In this document: piece by piece, positions 16,823 through 26,032 of the stretch
How positions within the stretch are numbered: position 1 is the stretch's first letter
Layout of the letters: the number at the start of each line of letters is the position of its first letter
From: Sphingobium indicum B90A
GTDB taxonomy: Bacteria; Pseudomonadota; Alphaproteobacteria; Sphingomonadales; Sphingomonadaceae
Direction: 5' to 3'
Length of the DNA stretch: 64,000 bases
Assembly: GCF_000264945.2 (NCBI RefSeq)
Contig: NZ_CP013070.1
Location: 2,914,001-2,978,000, forward strand
The notes under the pieces: generated by a model
Told to the model about the DNA's origin: nothing
What the model saw: the letters and a program-made list of their open reading frames with translations, nothing else
Database searches by the model: none
Position numbers and translations under genes: made by a program

Positions 16823-18112
16823 ATGCCCCGCCCATCCCGCCCCCAGGACGTCCCCGGCCTCCCCGCCCGTCGCGCGGCGCTGCGCCTGCTCGACGCCGTG
16901 CTTCGGCGCGGCGATCCGCTCGAACTCGCGCTGCATGGCGCGGCGCAGGGGCTTGCTCCCGCCGACAGGGCGCTGGTCCATGCCATCGCGGCAGAGACGC
17001 TGCGCCACCTCCCCGATCTCGACGCGCTGATCGACGGCGCCACGCGCCAGCCGCTGCCGCACGACGCGAAGGCGCGGATGGTCCTGCGCATCGCCCTGAT
17101 CCAGGTGCTGGCGCTGGGCACCGCGCCGCACGCCGCGATCGCGACAGCGCTGCCGCTGGTCGATGGCGGCCCCCGCAAGCTGGTGCATGGCGTCTTCGGC
17201 ACGCTGACCCGCGCCGATCCGACGCTGCCCTCACCCCCCGCCCTGCCGCCGGAGACCGCCGGCCGATGGGCCGCGCAATGGGGCGACGCCATGCCGCAGG
17301 CCGCCGCGCACGCCTATGCCCAGCGTCCGCCGGTCGACGTCAGCCTGCGCGATCCCGCCCGGACCGCGCATTGGGCCGAGGCGCTCAACGGCCGGAGCCT
17401 TGCCCCCGGCCATGTCCGCCTGCCCGAAGGCGCCGTCATCCCGGACCTTCCCGGCTTCGGCGAAGGCGCCTGGTGGGTGCAGGATCTGGCCGCCTCCACC
17501 CCCGCGCGCCTGCTGGGCGCGGGAGAGGGGCGCTGTGTCCTTGACCTCTGCGCCGCGCCCGGCGGCAAGACGATGCAGCTTGCCGCCGCCGGCTGGCGCG
17601 TGACGGCGGTCGACCAGTCGAAGAAGCGCCTCGAACGACTGAGCGAAAACCTGGCCCGCACCGGCCTTTCCGCCGCCATCGTGCAGGACGACCTGCGCGC
17701 ATGGCGACCCGAAGCTCCGGCCGACGCCGTCCTGCTGGACGCGCCCTGCACTGCGACAGGCATCTACCGCCGCCATCCCGACGTGCTCCACCGCATCGGC
17801 CCGCGCCAGATCGCGGAGATGGCCGAGCTCCAGGCCGAACTGCTGGCCCGCGCCGCGGCATGGCTGAAGCCCGGCGGGACGCTGGTCTACGCCACCTGTT
17901 CCCTCGAACAGGCGGAGGGCGAGGATCAGGTCGCCCGATTCCTGGACGCCCGGCCGGATTTCGGCCCGCTGCCCGCCATGCCCGCCGAACTGCCCGACGG
18001 CATCGCGCCCACGGCGCAAGGCTGGGTCCGCACCCTGCCCGACATCCTTGCCGCGCAGGGCGGCACGGATGGCTTTTTCGTTGCAAGGCTGATACGATCC
18101 ACCAAGCCTTAA
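16823..18112 (+). CDS. rsmB: 16S rRNA (cytosine-C5) methyltransferase, RsmB/NOP family
   Basis: 429 residues. The N-terminal NusB-like helical domain (about 10-140) is followed by the SAM-dependent catalytic domain: CVLDLCAAPGGKTMQLAAAG (SAM site), LLDAPCTATGIYRRHPDVLH (Cys that helps release) and LVYATCSLEQAEGEDQV (catalytic Cys). These two cysteines define m5C RNA methyltransferases. RsmB acts on C967 of 16S rRNA in E. coli. ATG at 16823. It is followed closely by a PAS-domain gene. Confidence 0.92.
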   Translation: MPRPSRPQDVPGLPARRAALRLLDAVLRRGDPLELALHGAAQGLAPADRALVHAIAAETLRHLPDLDALIDGATRQPLPHDAKARMVLRIALIQVLALGTAPHAAIATALPLVDGGPRKLVHGVFGTLTRADPTLPSPPALPPETAGRWAAQWGDAMPQAAAHAYAQRPPVDVSLRDPARTAHWAEALNGRSLAPGHVRLPEGAVIPDLPGFGEGAWWVQDLAASTPARLLGAGEGRCVLDLCAAPGGKTMQLAAAGWRVTAVDQSKKRLERLSENLARTGLSAAIVQDDLRAWRPEAPADAVLLDAPCTATGIYRRHPDVLHRIGPRQIAEMAELQAELLARAAAWLKPGGTLVYATCSLEQAEGEDQVARFLDARPDFGPLPAMPAELPDGIAPTAQGWVRTLPDILAAQGGTDGFFVARLIRSTKP

Positions 18113-18156
18113 CCAAGCAACCCTATGGTGCGATCCGGCATTCAGAAAGACCTGTC

Positions 18157-18642
18157 TTGCGCCCGACCGAGCCCCTTCCCCTGAATCATAGCTGGCCGCT
18201 CTATGCGTTGCGTGACCATCTGGCGCCGGTGATGCTGGACGACCGGATCGCCCGCGACGACGGGGCGCTGGCGGAACGCGGCCTGGGCCTGTGGCATTGC
18301 GATCTGGGCGACGACAGCCTGAACTGGACGGACGGGGTCTATGACATTTTCGGGCTGGAGCGCGGGACGGCGGTTCCCCGCCCGCTCGCCGTGTCGCTCT
18401 ACGCGCCCGACAGCTGCGCCGCGATGGAGCGGTTGCGCGCCTATGCGATCCGCCACAGGCGCGGCTTCACGGTGGATGTCGACATCCGCCCGGCGGACGG
18501 CGGCGAATGCGCCATGCGCCTGATAGCCGCGCCCGTCATCCAGCGAAATCAGGTGGTTGCGCTGCACGGCGTCAAGCAGTTCCTGCCCAAGGGTTCCAGG
18601 CCGTCGACGCGCCTTGATCCTACCCTGTTCATCCTGTCCTGA
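18157..18642 (+). CDS. PAS-domain protein
   Basis: The most probable start is TTG 18157, 44 bases after the rsmB stop, giving 161 residues beginning MRPTEPLPLNHSWPLYALRD. The central region resembles a PAS fold (GLGLWHCDLGDDSLNWTDGV, YDIFGLERG, then a second half with RGFTVDVDIRPADGG), of the kind seen in sensor kinases and GGDEF proteins, but no output domain follows. It may bind a small ligand or signal to another protein. The reading frame continues open upstream inside rsmB, so the start is uncertain. Confidence 0.7.
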   Translation: MRPTEPLPLNHSWPLYALRDHLAPVMLDDRIARDDGALAERGLGLWHCDLGDDSLNWTDGVYDIFGLERGTAVPRPLAVSLYAPDSCAAMERLRAYAIRHRRGFTVDVDIRPADGGECAMRLIAAPVIQRNQVVALHGVKQFLPKGSRPSTRLDPTLFILS

Positions 18643-18746
18643 CGGACAGGGCCAGTCCGCCCGCCGACAGCCCTGGCCAAAAGCCTGTGGATAGCGTTAA
18701 TCGGGCGTTGCCCTGACCTTCGGCCAAGGCTAAGGCCGATGGTCAA

Positions 18747-19409
18747 ATGACCAGCCCGATCCTGATCTCGCCATCCATCCTGTCCGCCGATTTCGCCCGC
18801 CTGGGCGAGGAGGTCCGCGCCATCGACGAGGCCGGCGCCGACTGGATCCATATCGACGTGATGGACGGCCATTTCGTGCCCAACATCACCATCGGCCCCG
18901 GCGTGGTGAAGGCGCTGCGCCCGCACACGAAAAAGCCGTTCGACGTCCACCTGATGATCTCCCCGGTGGACCAGTATCTGAACGCCTTTGCGGAGGCGGG
19001 CGCGGACATATTGACCGTCCATCCCGAAGCCGGGCCGCATATCCACCGCTCCATCCAGCACATCAAGTCGCTGGGCGTGCAGGCCGGCGTGGTGCTCAAT
19101 CCCGGCACGCCGGCGAAGATGCTGGATTACCTGATCGACGATGTCGACCTGATCCTGGTGATGAGCGTCAACCCCGGCTTCGGCGGGCAGAGCTTCATCG
19201 CCAACCAGCTTCGCAAGATCGAGGCGATCCGCAAGATGATCGAGAAGTCAGGTCGCGACATCCGCCTGCAGGTCGACGGCGGCATCGACTTCACGACCGC
19301 GCCGCTCGCCATCGAGGCGGGCGCGGACGTGCTGGTGGCGGGCACCGCGACCTTCCGGGGCGGCGCGTCCGCCTATGCCGACAATATTCGGACGCTGCGC
19401 GGCGGGTGA
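18747..19409 (+). CDS. rpe: Ribulose-phosphate 3-epimerase
   Basis: Interconverts ribulose 5-phosphate and xylulose 5-phosphate in the pentose phosphate pathway. 220 residues, TIM barrel. Motifs: [37 protein letters not shown] (metal ligands His and Asp), [20 protein letters not shown] and LQVDGGID (phosphate and catalytic Asp). Its stop overlaps the GTG start of the heparinase-like gene by four bases (GTGA), so the two are translationally coupled. Confidence 0.97.
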   Translation: MTSPILISPSILSADFARLGEEVRAIDEAGADWIHIDVMDGHFVPNITIGPGVVKALRPHTKKPFDVHLMISPVDQYLNAFAEAGADILTVHPEAGPHIHRSIQHIKSLGVQAGVVLNPGTPAKMLDYLIDDVDLILVMSVNPGFGGQSFIANQLRKIEAIRKMIEKSGRDIRLQVDGGIDFTTAPLAIEAGADVLVAGTATFRGGASAYADNIRTLRGG

Positions 19410-21172
19410 GCGACCGCCGCCGCCTTCCCCCCCATTCCGCCCCCGAGGAGGCCGGACCCGGCCCGGAGGACGGGATCGAACAGGGCAAGCGGCTCATCCG
19501 CATCGCGGATGACAAGGGGCTTTCGCTGGCGCAGCGCATCGCCAATCGCTTCTACCTGCTGAGCTGGAAGACGCCGATCCACGGCCGGCGGCTGAAGGGC
19601 AAATATCCGCTCAAGCTGCTCGCCGTGCCCGATGACGAGATCCCCGGCAACGCCCATGCGGGCCAGGCGATCCGCGCCGGCTATTTCCTGTTCCGGGGCC
19701 TGAAAATGCCCCTCGACAAATTGGACTTCGCCAATCCGGGCGTGACGGCGGGCTTCGCCGATTATCTGCACGGCTTCCACTGGCTGCGCGACCTGGCGAC
19801 CGTGGCGACCCGCGAACAGGCCGCGCCGATCGCCGAAGGGGTGATGCGCAAATGGCTCGCCGCCCATGCCGACACGCCCAGCGAACCGGCATGGCGCGCC
19901 GACAATGCGGGCTGGCGCCTGCTGTTCTGGTCTGCCCATGCGCCGCTGATCCTCTCGTCGAGCGACCTCGTCTATCGCTCTCTGGTGCTGAACTGCATCG
20001 CCCGCACCGCCCGCCATCTGGACCGCGGCGCGGACAAGGCGCCGGTCGGCCTGCCGCGCCTGGTCGCCTGGGGCGGGATCGTCGCGGCGTCGATGCTGCT
20101 GCCCGGCGGCGCGGCGCGCAAGCTGTTCGGTGAAGCCGGCCTCAAGCGCGCGCTCGACAGCGGCCTTCATGGCGACGGCGGCATCATCTCGCGCTCCCCG
20201 CTGGACCAGTTGGAAGCGATCATGCTGCTGACCATGGTCGCCGCCGTCTATGAGGTGCGGCGCGAACAGACGCCCCCTTTCCTGACGGAGGCCCTGGGAA
20301 GGGCGGTTCCGGCTTTGCTGGGCCTGACTCATGGCGACGGCGGGCTGGGCAACTGGCAGGGCGCGGGCGCCGTCGATCCCGCGACCATAGAGGCCGTCGT
20401 CCGCGCCAGCCGCGTCCGCGCCCGCCCGCTGCGCCAGGCCACTGGCTGGGGTTATCAGCGGCTGGCCGCCGGCAGCACGGTGGTGCAGGTGGACGCCGCG
20501 CCGCCGCCCGTCGCCCAACTGGCCGATGCGGGTTGCGCCTCCACCGGCGCGATAGAGATCAGCGACGGGCAGCAACGGCTGATCGTCAATTGCGGCGGCG
20601 CCGCGCTGGAGGGCGCGTGGATGCCCCGCGATCTGGCGCAGGGGCTGCGCACCACCGCGGCGCACAGCACGCTGGTGCTGGACGACAGCAATTCCACCGC
20701 GCTGCTGCCCGACGGCACACTGGGCAAGGGCGTGACCGAGGTGGAGATCAACCGGCAGGAAACGGAAAGCGGCAGCCGTTTCGACCTCAGCCATGACGGC
20801 TATGTGCGGCGCATGGGCTATGTCCATCGCCGCCTGTTGCTGATGAGCGGCGACGGCAAGGAAATCCGCGGCGAGGACATGCTGACTCCCGCGGCGCGAC
20901 GCCGCAGGCCGGTGAAGCTGCCCGTCCAGCTCCGTTTCCACCTTGCCCCCGGCGTGGAGCCCACGCCCACTGCCGACGGCATGGGCGCGCTGCTGCGCCT
21001 CGACACGGGCGCGACCTGGCAATTCCGCGCCAATGCGGGGAAGCTGGCGATAGAGGAAAGCCTGTGGGTGGATGCCGAGGGCCGTCCCCATGGCACTAGG
21101 CAGTTGGCGGTCATCAGCGAAGCCCTGCCGGGCGGCTCCACCGTGGGATGGTTGCTGAAGAAGGTGAGCTAG
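19406..21172 (+). CDS. Heparinase II/III family protein
   Basis: 588 residues starting at GTG 19406, overlapping rpe. It has the alpha-toroid half (about 60-330, with [10 protein letters not shown] and [19 protein letters not shown]) and the C-terminal beta-sandwich (about 340-585, including [20 protein letters not shown] and [18 protein letters not shown]). The family lyses acidic polysaccharides such as heparin or alginate-like polymers; substrate here is unknown. The rsmB-rpe-heparinase order is one I recall from sphingomonads, where a role in envelope polysaccharide is suspected. No signal peptide is evident. Confidence 0.9.
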   Translation: MSDRRRLPPHSAPEEAGPGPEDGIEQGKRLIRIADDKGLSLAQRIANRFYLLSWKTPIHGRRLKGKYPLKLLAVPDDEIPGNAHAGQAIRAGYFLFRGLKMPLDKLDFANPGVTAGFADYLHGFHWLRDLATVATREQAAPIAEGVMRKWLAAHADTPSEPAWRADNAGWRLLFWSAHAPLILSSSDLVYRSLVLNCIARTARHLDRGADKAPVGLPRLVAWGGIVAASMLLPGGAARKLFGEAGLKRALDSGLHGDGGIISRSPLDQLEAIMLLTMVAAVYEVRREQTPPFLTEALGRAVPALLGLTHGDGGLGNWQGAGAVDPATIEAVVRASRVRARPLRQATGWGYQRLAAGSTVVQVDAAPPPVAQLADAGCASTGAIEISDGQQRLIVNCGGAALEGAWMPRDLAQGLRTTAAHSTLVLDDSNSTALLPDGTLGKGVTEVEINRQETESGSRFDLSHDGYVRRMGYVHRRLLLMSGDGKEIRGEDMLTPAARRRRPVKLPVQLRFHLAPGVEPTPTADGMGALLRLDTGATWQFRANAGKLAIEESLWVDAEGRPHGTRQLAVISEALPGGSTVGWLLKKVS

Positions 21173-21221
21173 GGTGCGACAGTCCGCCTAAGGCGCCTGC
21201 CCTGCCCCTTGCCGACGGCTG

Positions 21222-22151
21222 CTAATCCCGGCGTAGCGGATCGAGCGCGTTCGATTTGCGGCCCTTGGGCGCGGCGGAGGACACGGCCGGGGACAGGGCG
21301 GATGCGCGCCGCGGCAGGGGCGCGCCGCCCGCCATCTCCTCCAGCGCGGCGATGCGCTTTTCCGTTGCCGGATGGGTGGAGAAAAGCTCGCTCACATGCA
21401 CCGGAACGATGTAGAGCTGCGCGGCGGCTGGATTGCGCTCCGCCACCGGATTGGGGATCGTTTCCGCCCGGCCGGAAATCTTGGCGAGGGCGGAGGCGAG
21501 GGCGCGGGGATTGCCGCTGATCTCCGCGCCGGCCCGGTCGGCGCCATATTCGCGGGTGCGGCTGATCGCCATCTGCACGATCATGGCCGCGAAGGGCGCG
21601 ACGATCACCGCCAGCAGGGTCGCGGCGATATTGCCGTGGCCGTTTTCCTGATTGCCGCCGCGAAAGAACAGGCCGAAATTGGCGAGCATGGAGATCGCGC
21701 CCGCAATGGTCGCCACCATCGTCATGATCAGCGTGTCGCGATTGCGCACATGGCCCAGCTCATGCGCCATGACGCCCGCCACTTCGTCGCGGCTCAGCAT
21801 CGACAGCAGGCCCGTGGTGGCCGCGACGGCGGCATGGTCCGGGTCGCGGCCGGTCGCGAAGGCATTGGGATGCGGCTGGTCGATCAGGTAGACGCGGGGC
21901 ATGGGAAGGCCGGCGCGCCGGGCAAGCTCCGCGACGAGGGTATAGAATTCGGGCGCGCTCTGGGCATTCACCTCCCGCGCATTGTGCATCGACAGCACGA
22001 TCCGGTCGGCGTTCCAGAAGGTAAACAGGTTCATGCCCGCGGCGACCAGCAACGCGATCGCCGCGCCGCCGCTGCCGCCCAGCGTATAGCCCAATGCCAT
22101 GAACAGCGCGGTCAGCGCCGACAACAGCATCGCCGTCTTCATCCCATTCAC
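21222..22151 (-). CDS. htpX: Membrane zinc metalloprotease HtpX (M48B)
   Basis: 309 residues. Two N-terminal transmembrane helices (about 5-25 and 28-47), then [22 protein letters not shown] and the zinc motif HELGH (His130, Glu131, His134) in [16 protein letters not shown] further pair of membrane segments (about 145-210) and the third ligand region [16 protein letters not shown] follow. HtpX degrades misfolded membrane proteins together with FtsH. The C-terminus is extended by a basic low-complexity tail. It is divergent from the small gene at 22239. Confidence 0.95.
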   Translation of the reverse strand: MNGMKTAMLLSALTALFMALGYTLGGSGGAAIALLVAAGMNLFTFWNADRIVLSMHNAREVNAQSAPEFYTLVAELARRAGLPMPRVYLIDQPHPNAFATGRDPDHAAVAATTGLLSMLSRDEVAGVMAHELGHVRNRDTLIMTMVATIAGAISMLANFGLFFRGGNQENGHGNIAATLLAVIVAPFAAMIVQMAISRTREYGADRAGAEISGNPRALASALAKISGRAETIPNPVAERNPAAAQLYIVPVHVSELFSTHPATEKRIAALEEMAGGAPLPRRASALSPAVSSAAPKGRKSNALDPLRRD

Positions 22152-22238
22152 TTGCGAAAATCTCCTCTACGGCCCAGATAGCGTCCAGGCCCGAATATGG
22201 GGTGGCGATGTCGCCCCCGCAATCGAAAGGATGGATCG

Positions 22239-22412
22239 ATGGGAACCTTCAACGGCAAGCGCCCCGCGCATGTGATGCCGCCCGCGCATCTTTCCAAGAG
22301 CCCGCCGGTGCCGCAGCCCGACCCGATCGACAGTCCTTCCCGCCATGACGAGGAATTGAGCCCGGTTCGCTATGGCGACTGGGAACGCAAGGGAATCGCT
22401 ATCGATTTCTGA
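22239..22412 (+). CDS. DUF1674 / SDHAF4-like succinate dehydrogenase assembly factor
   Basis: 57 residues from ATG 22239, which has GAAAGGATGG directly upstream; an earlier in-frame ATG at 22197 lacks such a site. The C-terminal signature RYGDWERKGIAIDF is the conserved end of SDHAF4/DUF1674 proteins, which bind flavinated SdhA and promote its assembly with SdhB. The rest is a Pro-rich disordered N-terminus, also typical. It is divergent from htpX and unlinked to sdh genes here. Confidence 0.85.
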   Translation: MGTFNGKRPAHVMPPAHLSKSPPVPQPDPIDSPSRHDEELSPVRYGDWERKGIAIDF

Positions 22413-22482
22413 TCCGGCCGCCGAGGAGGATCAACGGCTCGTCGCTGTTTGGGCACAGTTGGCGATGGCCTGTGCCGCTGCT

Positions 22483-22500
22483 GCGGGCGGTCCCGCCCGC
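22483..22500 (+). terminator. Possible terminator hairpin
   Basis: GCGGGCGG (22483-22490) pairs perfectly with CCGCCCGC (22493-22500), 70 bases after the DUF1674 stop. No T-tract follows (CCCCCCTAGCC), so termination is only suggested by position and stability. Confidence 0.4.
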
Positions 22501-22579
22501 CCCCCTAGCCTTCCGCGCTGCAAAACGGGCAGTTTCCCCTTCGAGCGGAAAGCGTGAAGGATAACGGGGCGCGGACGAA

Positions 22580-23041
22580 GTGAACGTGGTTGCTGAGGTC
22601 ATTCCAAGGTCAGTGTCGGATTATGCGCCAGAGGATGCGGCGCTGCTATGTGCGGTGGGTCGCCTGGTCTGCGCCTGGACGATGCTGGAACAGAGCCTGG
22701 AGGCGAAGGTCGCGATGATGCGGGAGGCCATGGGGGATGTGCGGACCGTGGGCGCCCGGACACGTCCGGGCATGACGAAGCTGATGACCGAATTGCGGAC
22801 CATGGTGTCGATGCGCGACCGGCGCAATGCCGGCGCGCTGATGGAAATAGCGGATATAGAGCGCGACATGCAGAGGATCGACCGATTCCGGTCGCTCATC
22901 ATCGGCGGCTTTCAGCAGCCCGCGCCCGGCGGCTTCACATGCCGCGATGCGCGGAACAATCAGACGCATGTCTCGCTTGAGCAACTCGAAGCGGAAATTG
23001 CTTCCCTCGAAAGGGTGGCGCAGCGCCTGCTGGCTGTCTGA
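22580..23041 (+). CDS. Hypothetical protein
   Basis: 153 residues starting at GTG 22580 (MNVVAEVIPRS). It appears all helical with no membrane segment: YAPEDAALLCAVGRLVCAWTML, EQSLEAKVAMMREAMG, and a C-terminal helix with HVSLEQLEAEIASLERVAQRLL. No family recognised. The helical bundle and the WxxLE-type first helix are loosely similar to proteins counting cells or binding nucleic acid, but I would not assign a role. It lies 83 bases upstream of galU on the same strand. Confidence 0.65.
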   Translation: MNVVAEVIPRSVSDYAPEDAALLCAVGRLVCAWTMLEQSLEAKVAMMREAMGDVRTVGARTRPGMTKLMTELRTMVSMRDRRNAGALMEIADIERDMQRIDRFRSLIIGGFQQPAPGGFTCRDARNNQTHVSLEQLEAEIASLERVAQRLLAV

Positions 23042-23124
23042 ACGGGTTAAGTGATCTTCCACGCTTGATCTTTATGCGGCAGGGGACAACTCTCTCTGCG
23101 CGCGAGCCAAGAAACAGGAGCCTC

Positions 23125-24024
23125 ATGTCCTACAAACCGATTCGCAAAGCCGTTTTCCCTGTCGCGGGTCTCGGCACGCGCTTTCTGCCGGCGACCAAGT
23201 CGGTGCCCAAGGAACTGCTGCCGGTGGTGGACCGTCCGCTGATCCAATATGCGGTCGACGAAGCGCGGGAGGCGGGGATCGAGCAGATGATCTTCGTCAC
23301 CGGCCGCGGCAAGGGCGCGATCGAAGATTATTTCGACATGGCCTATGAGGCCGAGGCGACGCAGCGCGAGCGGGGCAAGGATCTGTCCGCGCTGGACGGC
23401 ACGCGGCTGTTGCCGGGCAATGCGGTGTTCCTGCGCCAGCAGGAGCCGCTGGGCCTGGGCCATGCCATATGGTGCGCGCGGGACATTGTGGGGGACGAAC
23501 CCTTCGCCATCCTGCTGCCCGACGAATTCATGAAGGGCGCGCCGGGCCGGGGATGCCTGAAGCAGATGGTCGAGGCCTATGACAAGGTCGGCGGCAATCT
23601 GGTCTGCGCGCTGGAAGTGCCGATGGCCGACACGCCGAGCTATGGCGTGATCGATCCGGGCCGGCGCGACGGCGCTCTCACCGAGGTGAGGGGGCTGGTG
23701 GAAAAGCCCGCGCCGGGCACGGCGCCATCCAACCTGATCCTGCCGGGCCGCTACATCCTCCAGCCCGAAGTGATGAAGATCCTGGAGACCCAGGAAAAGG
23801 GCGCGGGCGGCGAGATCCAGCTCACCGACGCCATGGCGTCGATGATCGGCACCCAGCCCTTCCATGGCGTGACCTTCGACGGGCGGCGTTTCGACTGCGG
23901 ATCGAAGGCGGGCTATATCGAGGCGAACCTTGCCCTGGCGCTGGGTCGCGAGGATCTGGGCGAGCATATCCGCAAGTTCGCGCTGGCCGAACTGGGCGTC
24001 GGCGGGATCGCCGCCGCAGCCTGA
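23125..24024 (+). CDS. galU: UTP--glucose-1-phosphate uridylyltransferase
   Basis: Makes UDP-glucose for envelope polysaccharides. 299 residues from ATG 23125, preceded by AACAGGAG; an in-frame ATG at 23065 would add 20 residues with no family match. The N-terminal nucleotide-binding motif VFPVAGLGTRFLPATKSVPK and downstream KELLPVVDRPLIQYAVDEA are diagnostic. Later motifs are GLGHAIWCAR, LLPDEFM and the conserved VEKPAPGTAPSN, then GRYIL. It is followed by the riboswitch-controlled transporter gene. Confidence 0.96.
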   Translation: MSYKPIRKAVFPVAGLGTRFLPATKSVPKELLPVVDRPLIQYAVDEAREAGIEQMIFVTGRGKGAIEDYFDMAYEAEATQRERGKDLSALDGTRLLPGNAVFLRQQEPLGLGHAIWCARDIVGDEPFAILLPDEFMKGAPGRGCLKQMVEAYDKVGGNLVCALEVPMADTPSYGVIDPGRRDGALTEVRGLVEKPAPGTAPSNLILPGRYILQPEVMKILETQEKGAGGEIQLTDAMASMIGTQPFHGVTFDGRRFDCGSKAGYIEANLALALGREDLGEHIRKFALAELGVGGIAAAA

Positions 24025-24080
24025 CATGGCGATGCGGGGCAAGATGTCCGACAGGCCTTGCCCCGCCCGCCCGATTATCC

Positions 24081-24235
24081 TAAAGGCCGCTGCGTCATCT
24101 GGGGAGTAGCCAGCCGTTCCTGACGGAACGGGCCGTTCGTCAACATATTTGGCCGAGAGGCCATGGCGGGCGGGATGCGAGGGGCGGTTCGACGTCCTAT
24201 CCGCATCGGGCGAGACCAATGGCATCATCTTCTCC
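24081..24235 (+). ncRNA. yybP-ykoY manganese riboswitch
   Basis: The conserved metal-binding loops are present in order: GGGGAGTAGCC (24101-24111), then TCAACATATTTGGC (24139-24153), then GGGCGAGACCAATGGCATC (24208-24226). These match the L1 and L3 consensus of the yybP-ykoY aptamer (as in E. coli alx and mntP leaders). It lies in the leader of a TMEM165/GDT1 gene, one of the classic targets. Outer boundaries are approximate. A covariance-model search would settle it. Confidence 0.88.
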
Positions 24236-24293
24236 GTCCGGCCGGGCGGGAGGGGATGGTGGCATTGCGTCTTCACCTTCGCCCGGCCCGGAC
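24236..24293 (+). promoter_or_regulatory. Expression-platform hairpin between riboswitch and start codon
   Basis: GTCCGGCCGGGCG (24236-24248) pairs with CGCCCGGCCCGGAC (24280-24293) with a single bulged base. It ends nine bases before ATG 24302, and its loop holds the only purine-rich GGAGGGGATGG. This fits a switch that frees or hides the translation start region when manganese binds; there is no T-tract, which argues against transcription termination. Confidence 0.6.
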
Positions 24294-24301
24294 AGACCCC
24301 G

Positions 24302-24880
24302 ATGGAAGCATTTTTCACCTCCACCGCCCTCGTCGCGCTCGCGGAAATGGGGGACAAGACGCAATTGCTGGCGATGCTGCTTGCCACCCGCTTCCGCAAG
24401 CCGGCGCCGATCATCCTCGGCATATTGGCCGCGACGCTCGCCAACCATTTCCTCGCCGCGCTTGTCGGCCATTCGGTCGCGGGCGCGCTGACCCAGCCCT
24501 GGTTCCGCTACGCCGTCGCCGCCAGCTTCATCGCCATGGCCGTCTGGACGCTGATCCCCGACAAGTTCGACGAGGACGAACCGCTCAAGGCGCCGTCGAA
24601 GGCGGGCGTGTTCATGACCACCCTGATCGCCTTCTTCCTGGTGGAGATGGGCGACAAGACGCAGGTGGCGACCGTGATGCTGGGCGCCCGCTTCGACAAT
24701 ATCCTCGCGGTCACGGCAGGCACGACGCTGGGCATGATGATCGCCAATGTGCCTGCCGTGCTGTTCGGCGGCGCGCTGGCGCGGAAGGTGCCGATGCGCG
24801 CCCTTCAGATCGGGGCGGCCCTGCTGTTCCTGACCCTCGGCCTGTGGATGATTGCTGATTTGCAGGGCTGGATAGGGTAA
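24302..24880 (+). CDS. TMEM165/GDT1 family manganese transporter (UPF0016)
   Basis: 192 residues from ATG 24302. Upstream in-frame ATG 24149 lies inside the riboswitch, so that start is rejected. Six transmembrane helices with the duplicated signature EMGDKTQ at residues 15-21 and 115-121, the cation-binding motif of this family. Members export manganese (MneA in Vibrio) or exchange Ca/Mn for protons. The yybP-ykoY leader upstream argues that this copy is a manganese exporter induced when the metal is in excess. Confidence 0.92.
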   Translation: MEAFFTSTALVALAEMGDKTQLLAMLLATRFRKPAPIILGILAATLANHFLAALVGHSVAGALTQPWFRYAVAASFIAMAVWTLIPDKFDEDEPLKAPSKAGVFMTTLIAFFLVEMGDKTQVATVMLGARFDNILAVTAGTTLGMMIANVPAVLFGGALARKVPMRALQIGAALLFLTLGLWMIADLQGWIG

Positions 24881-24948
24881 ATAGTTGTCAGCGGGCGGCG
24901 GCTGTTGCAAGGGAACGGCCAAGAGTCATTCCCTTTGAACGGATAGGC

Positions 24949-25887
24949 ATGGGACGCGTGATGAAGGACAGTCTGGTTACGGTGTTCGGCGGCGGCGGCT
25001 TTCTGGGCAGGCAGGTTGCGCAAGCGCTGATGGCGCGCGGCGCGCGCGTGCGCGTGGCCCAGCGCGACCTGGCGACCGCCCTGCGCGTGAAGCCGCTGGG
25101 CGCGCTCGGCCAGACCCAGTTCGTCGCCGCCGACATCCGCAAGCCAGAAAGCGTCGCCCGCGCCATTGTCGGCAGCGACATCGTCATCAATCTGGTCGGC
25201 GTGCTCTCCGGCGATTTCGAAGGGTCGCACCATGACGGCGCGGCCAATGTCGCGAAGGCGGCGGCGGCAGCGGGCGTCAGGGCGCTGGTCCACATCTCCG
25301 CCATCGGCGCCGACGCGCAAAGCCCGTCCGCCTATGGCCGGTCGAAGGCGGCGGGCGAGGAAGCGGTCAAGGCCGCTTTCCCAACCGCCACCATTATCCG
25401 CCCGTCGATCGTCTTCGGACCGGAGGACCAGTTCCTCAACCGATTCGCCGAAATCATCCGCCTTGCCCCGGTGGTGCCGGTGATCGGCGCGAACACCAGA
25501 TTCCAGCCCGTCTATGTCGCCGACGTGGCGCAGGCCATCGCCAACGCGGCCGAAAATCCCGGCCTGCACGGCGGCAAGACCTATGAACTGGGCGGGCCGC
25601 AAACCTATTCGATGCTGGAACTCAACGCCTGGATCGCCAAGGCCATCGGCCGGGAACGCAGCCTGTGCCCGGTTCCCGCCTCCATCGCCTCGCTGATCGC
25701 CCTGCTGCCGGGCGGGCCGATCACGCGGGACCAGTTGGCCATGCTGGGCAGGGACAATGTCGCCGCCCCCGGCGCGAAGGGTCTGGCGGACCTTGGCGTC
25801 GCGCCCACGCCCATGCCCGCGGTCGCGGAAAAATGGCTGGTCCGCTACCGCAAGCACGGCCGCTTCGCAGGGCGGGTCCAAGCCTGA
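24949..25887 (+). CDS. NDUFA9-like NAD(P)-dependent reductase (complex I associated, atypical SDR)
   Basis: 312 residues, atypical short-chain dehydrogenase fold. The Rossmann motif GGGGFLGRQVAQAL lies near the N-terminus (about 13-27), IVINLVGVLSGDFEG follows, and HISAIGADAQSPSAYGRSKAAGEEAV carries the modified active site (Ser..Tyr..Lys; YGRSK). IIRPSIVFGPEDQF is typical of NDUFA9-like proteins. In alphaproteobacteria the homologue is linked to NADH dehydrogenase. ATG 24949 and 24961 are both possible starts. It precedes uppP but with a 145-base gap. Confidence 0.88.
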   Translation: MGRVMKDSLVTVFGGGGFLGRQVAQALMARGARVRVAQRDLATALRVKPLGALGQTQFVAADIRKPESVARAIVGSDIVINLVGVLSGDFEGSHHDGAANVAKAAAAAGVRALVHISAIGADAQSPSAYGRSKAAGEEAVKAAFPTATIIRPSIVFGPEDQFLNRFAEIIRLAPVVPVIGANTRFQPVYVADVAQAIANAAENPGLHGGKTYELGGPQTYSMLELNAWIAKAIGRERSLCPVPASIASLIALLPGGPITRDQLAMLGRDNVAAPGAKGLADLGVAPTPMPAVAEKWLVRYRKHGRFAGRVQA

Positions 25888-25973
25888 CAGGCTGGACCGG
25901 CAACGGAGCGCGACCGGCCGTGCGGCAATGGCTTGCCTCGTCCCTTCGCGCCTGCACAATGAGTTTGCCTTCC

Positions 25974-25997
25974 GCCCTCTCCCGTCCGGGGGAGGGC
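25974..25997. repeat. Imperfect palindrome upstream of uppP
   Basis: GCCCTCTCCC (25974-25983) and GGGGGAGGGC (25988-25997) pair with one mismatch around GTCC, 35 bases before the uppP start. It resembles the CCCTCCC/GGGAGGG arms at 2531-2583, so it is probably a dispersed repeat. Confidence 0.4.
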
Positions 25998-26032
25998 TTG
26001 TCTTTGCCCGCCGATAAGGACCGGACCCACAA

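Noticed and set aside
24149..24301. Upstream extension of the GDT1 gene
   Set aside because: ATG 24149 lies within the riboswitch aptamer and the added 51 residues lack any family character.
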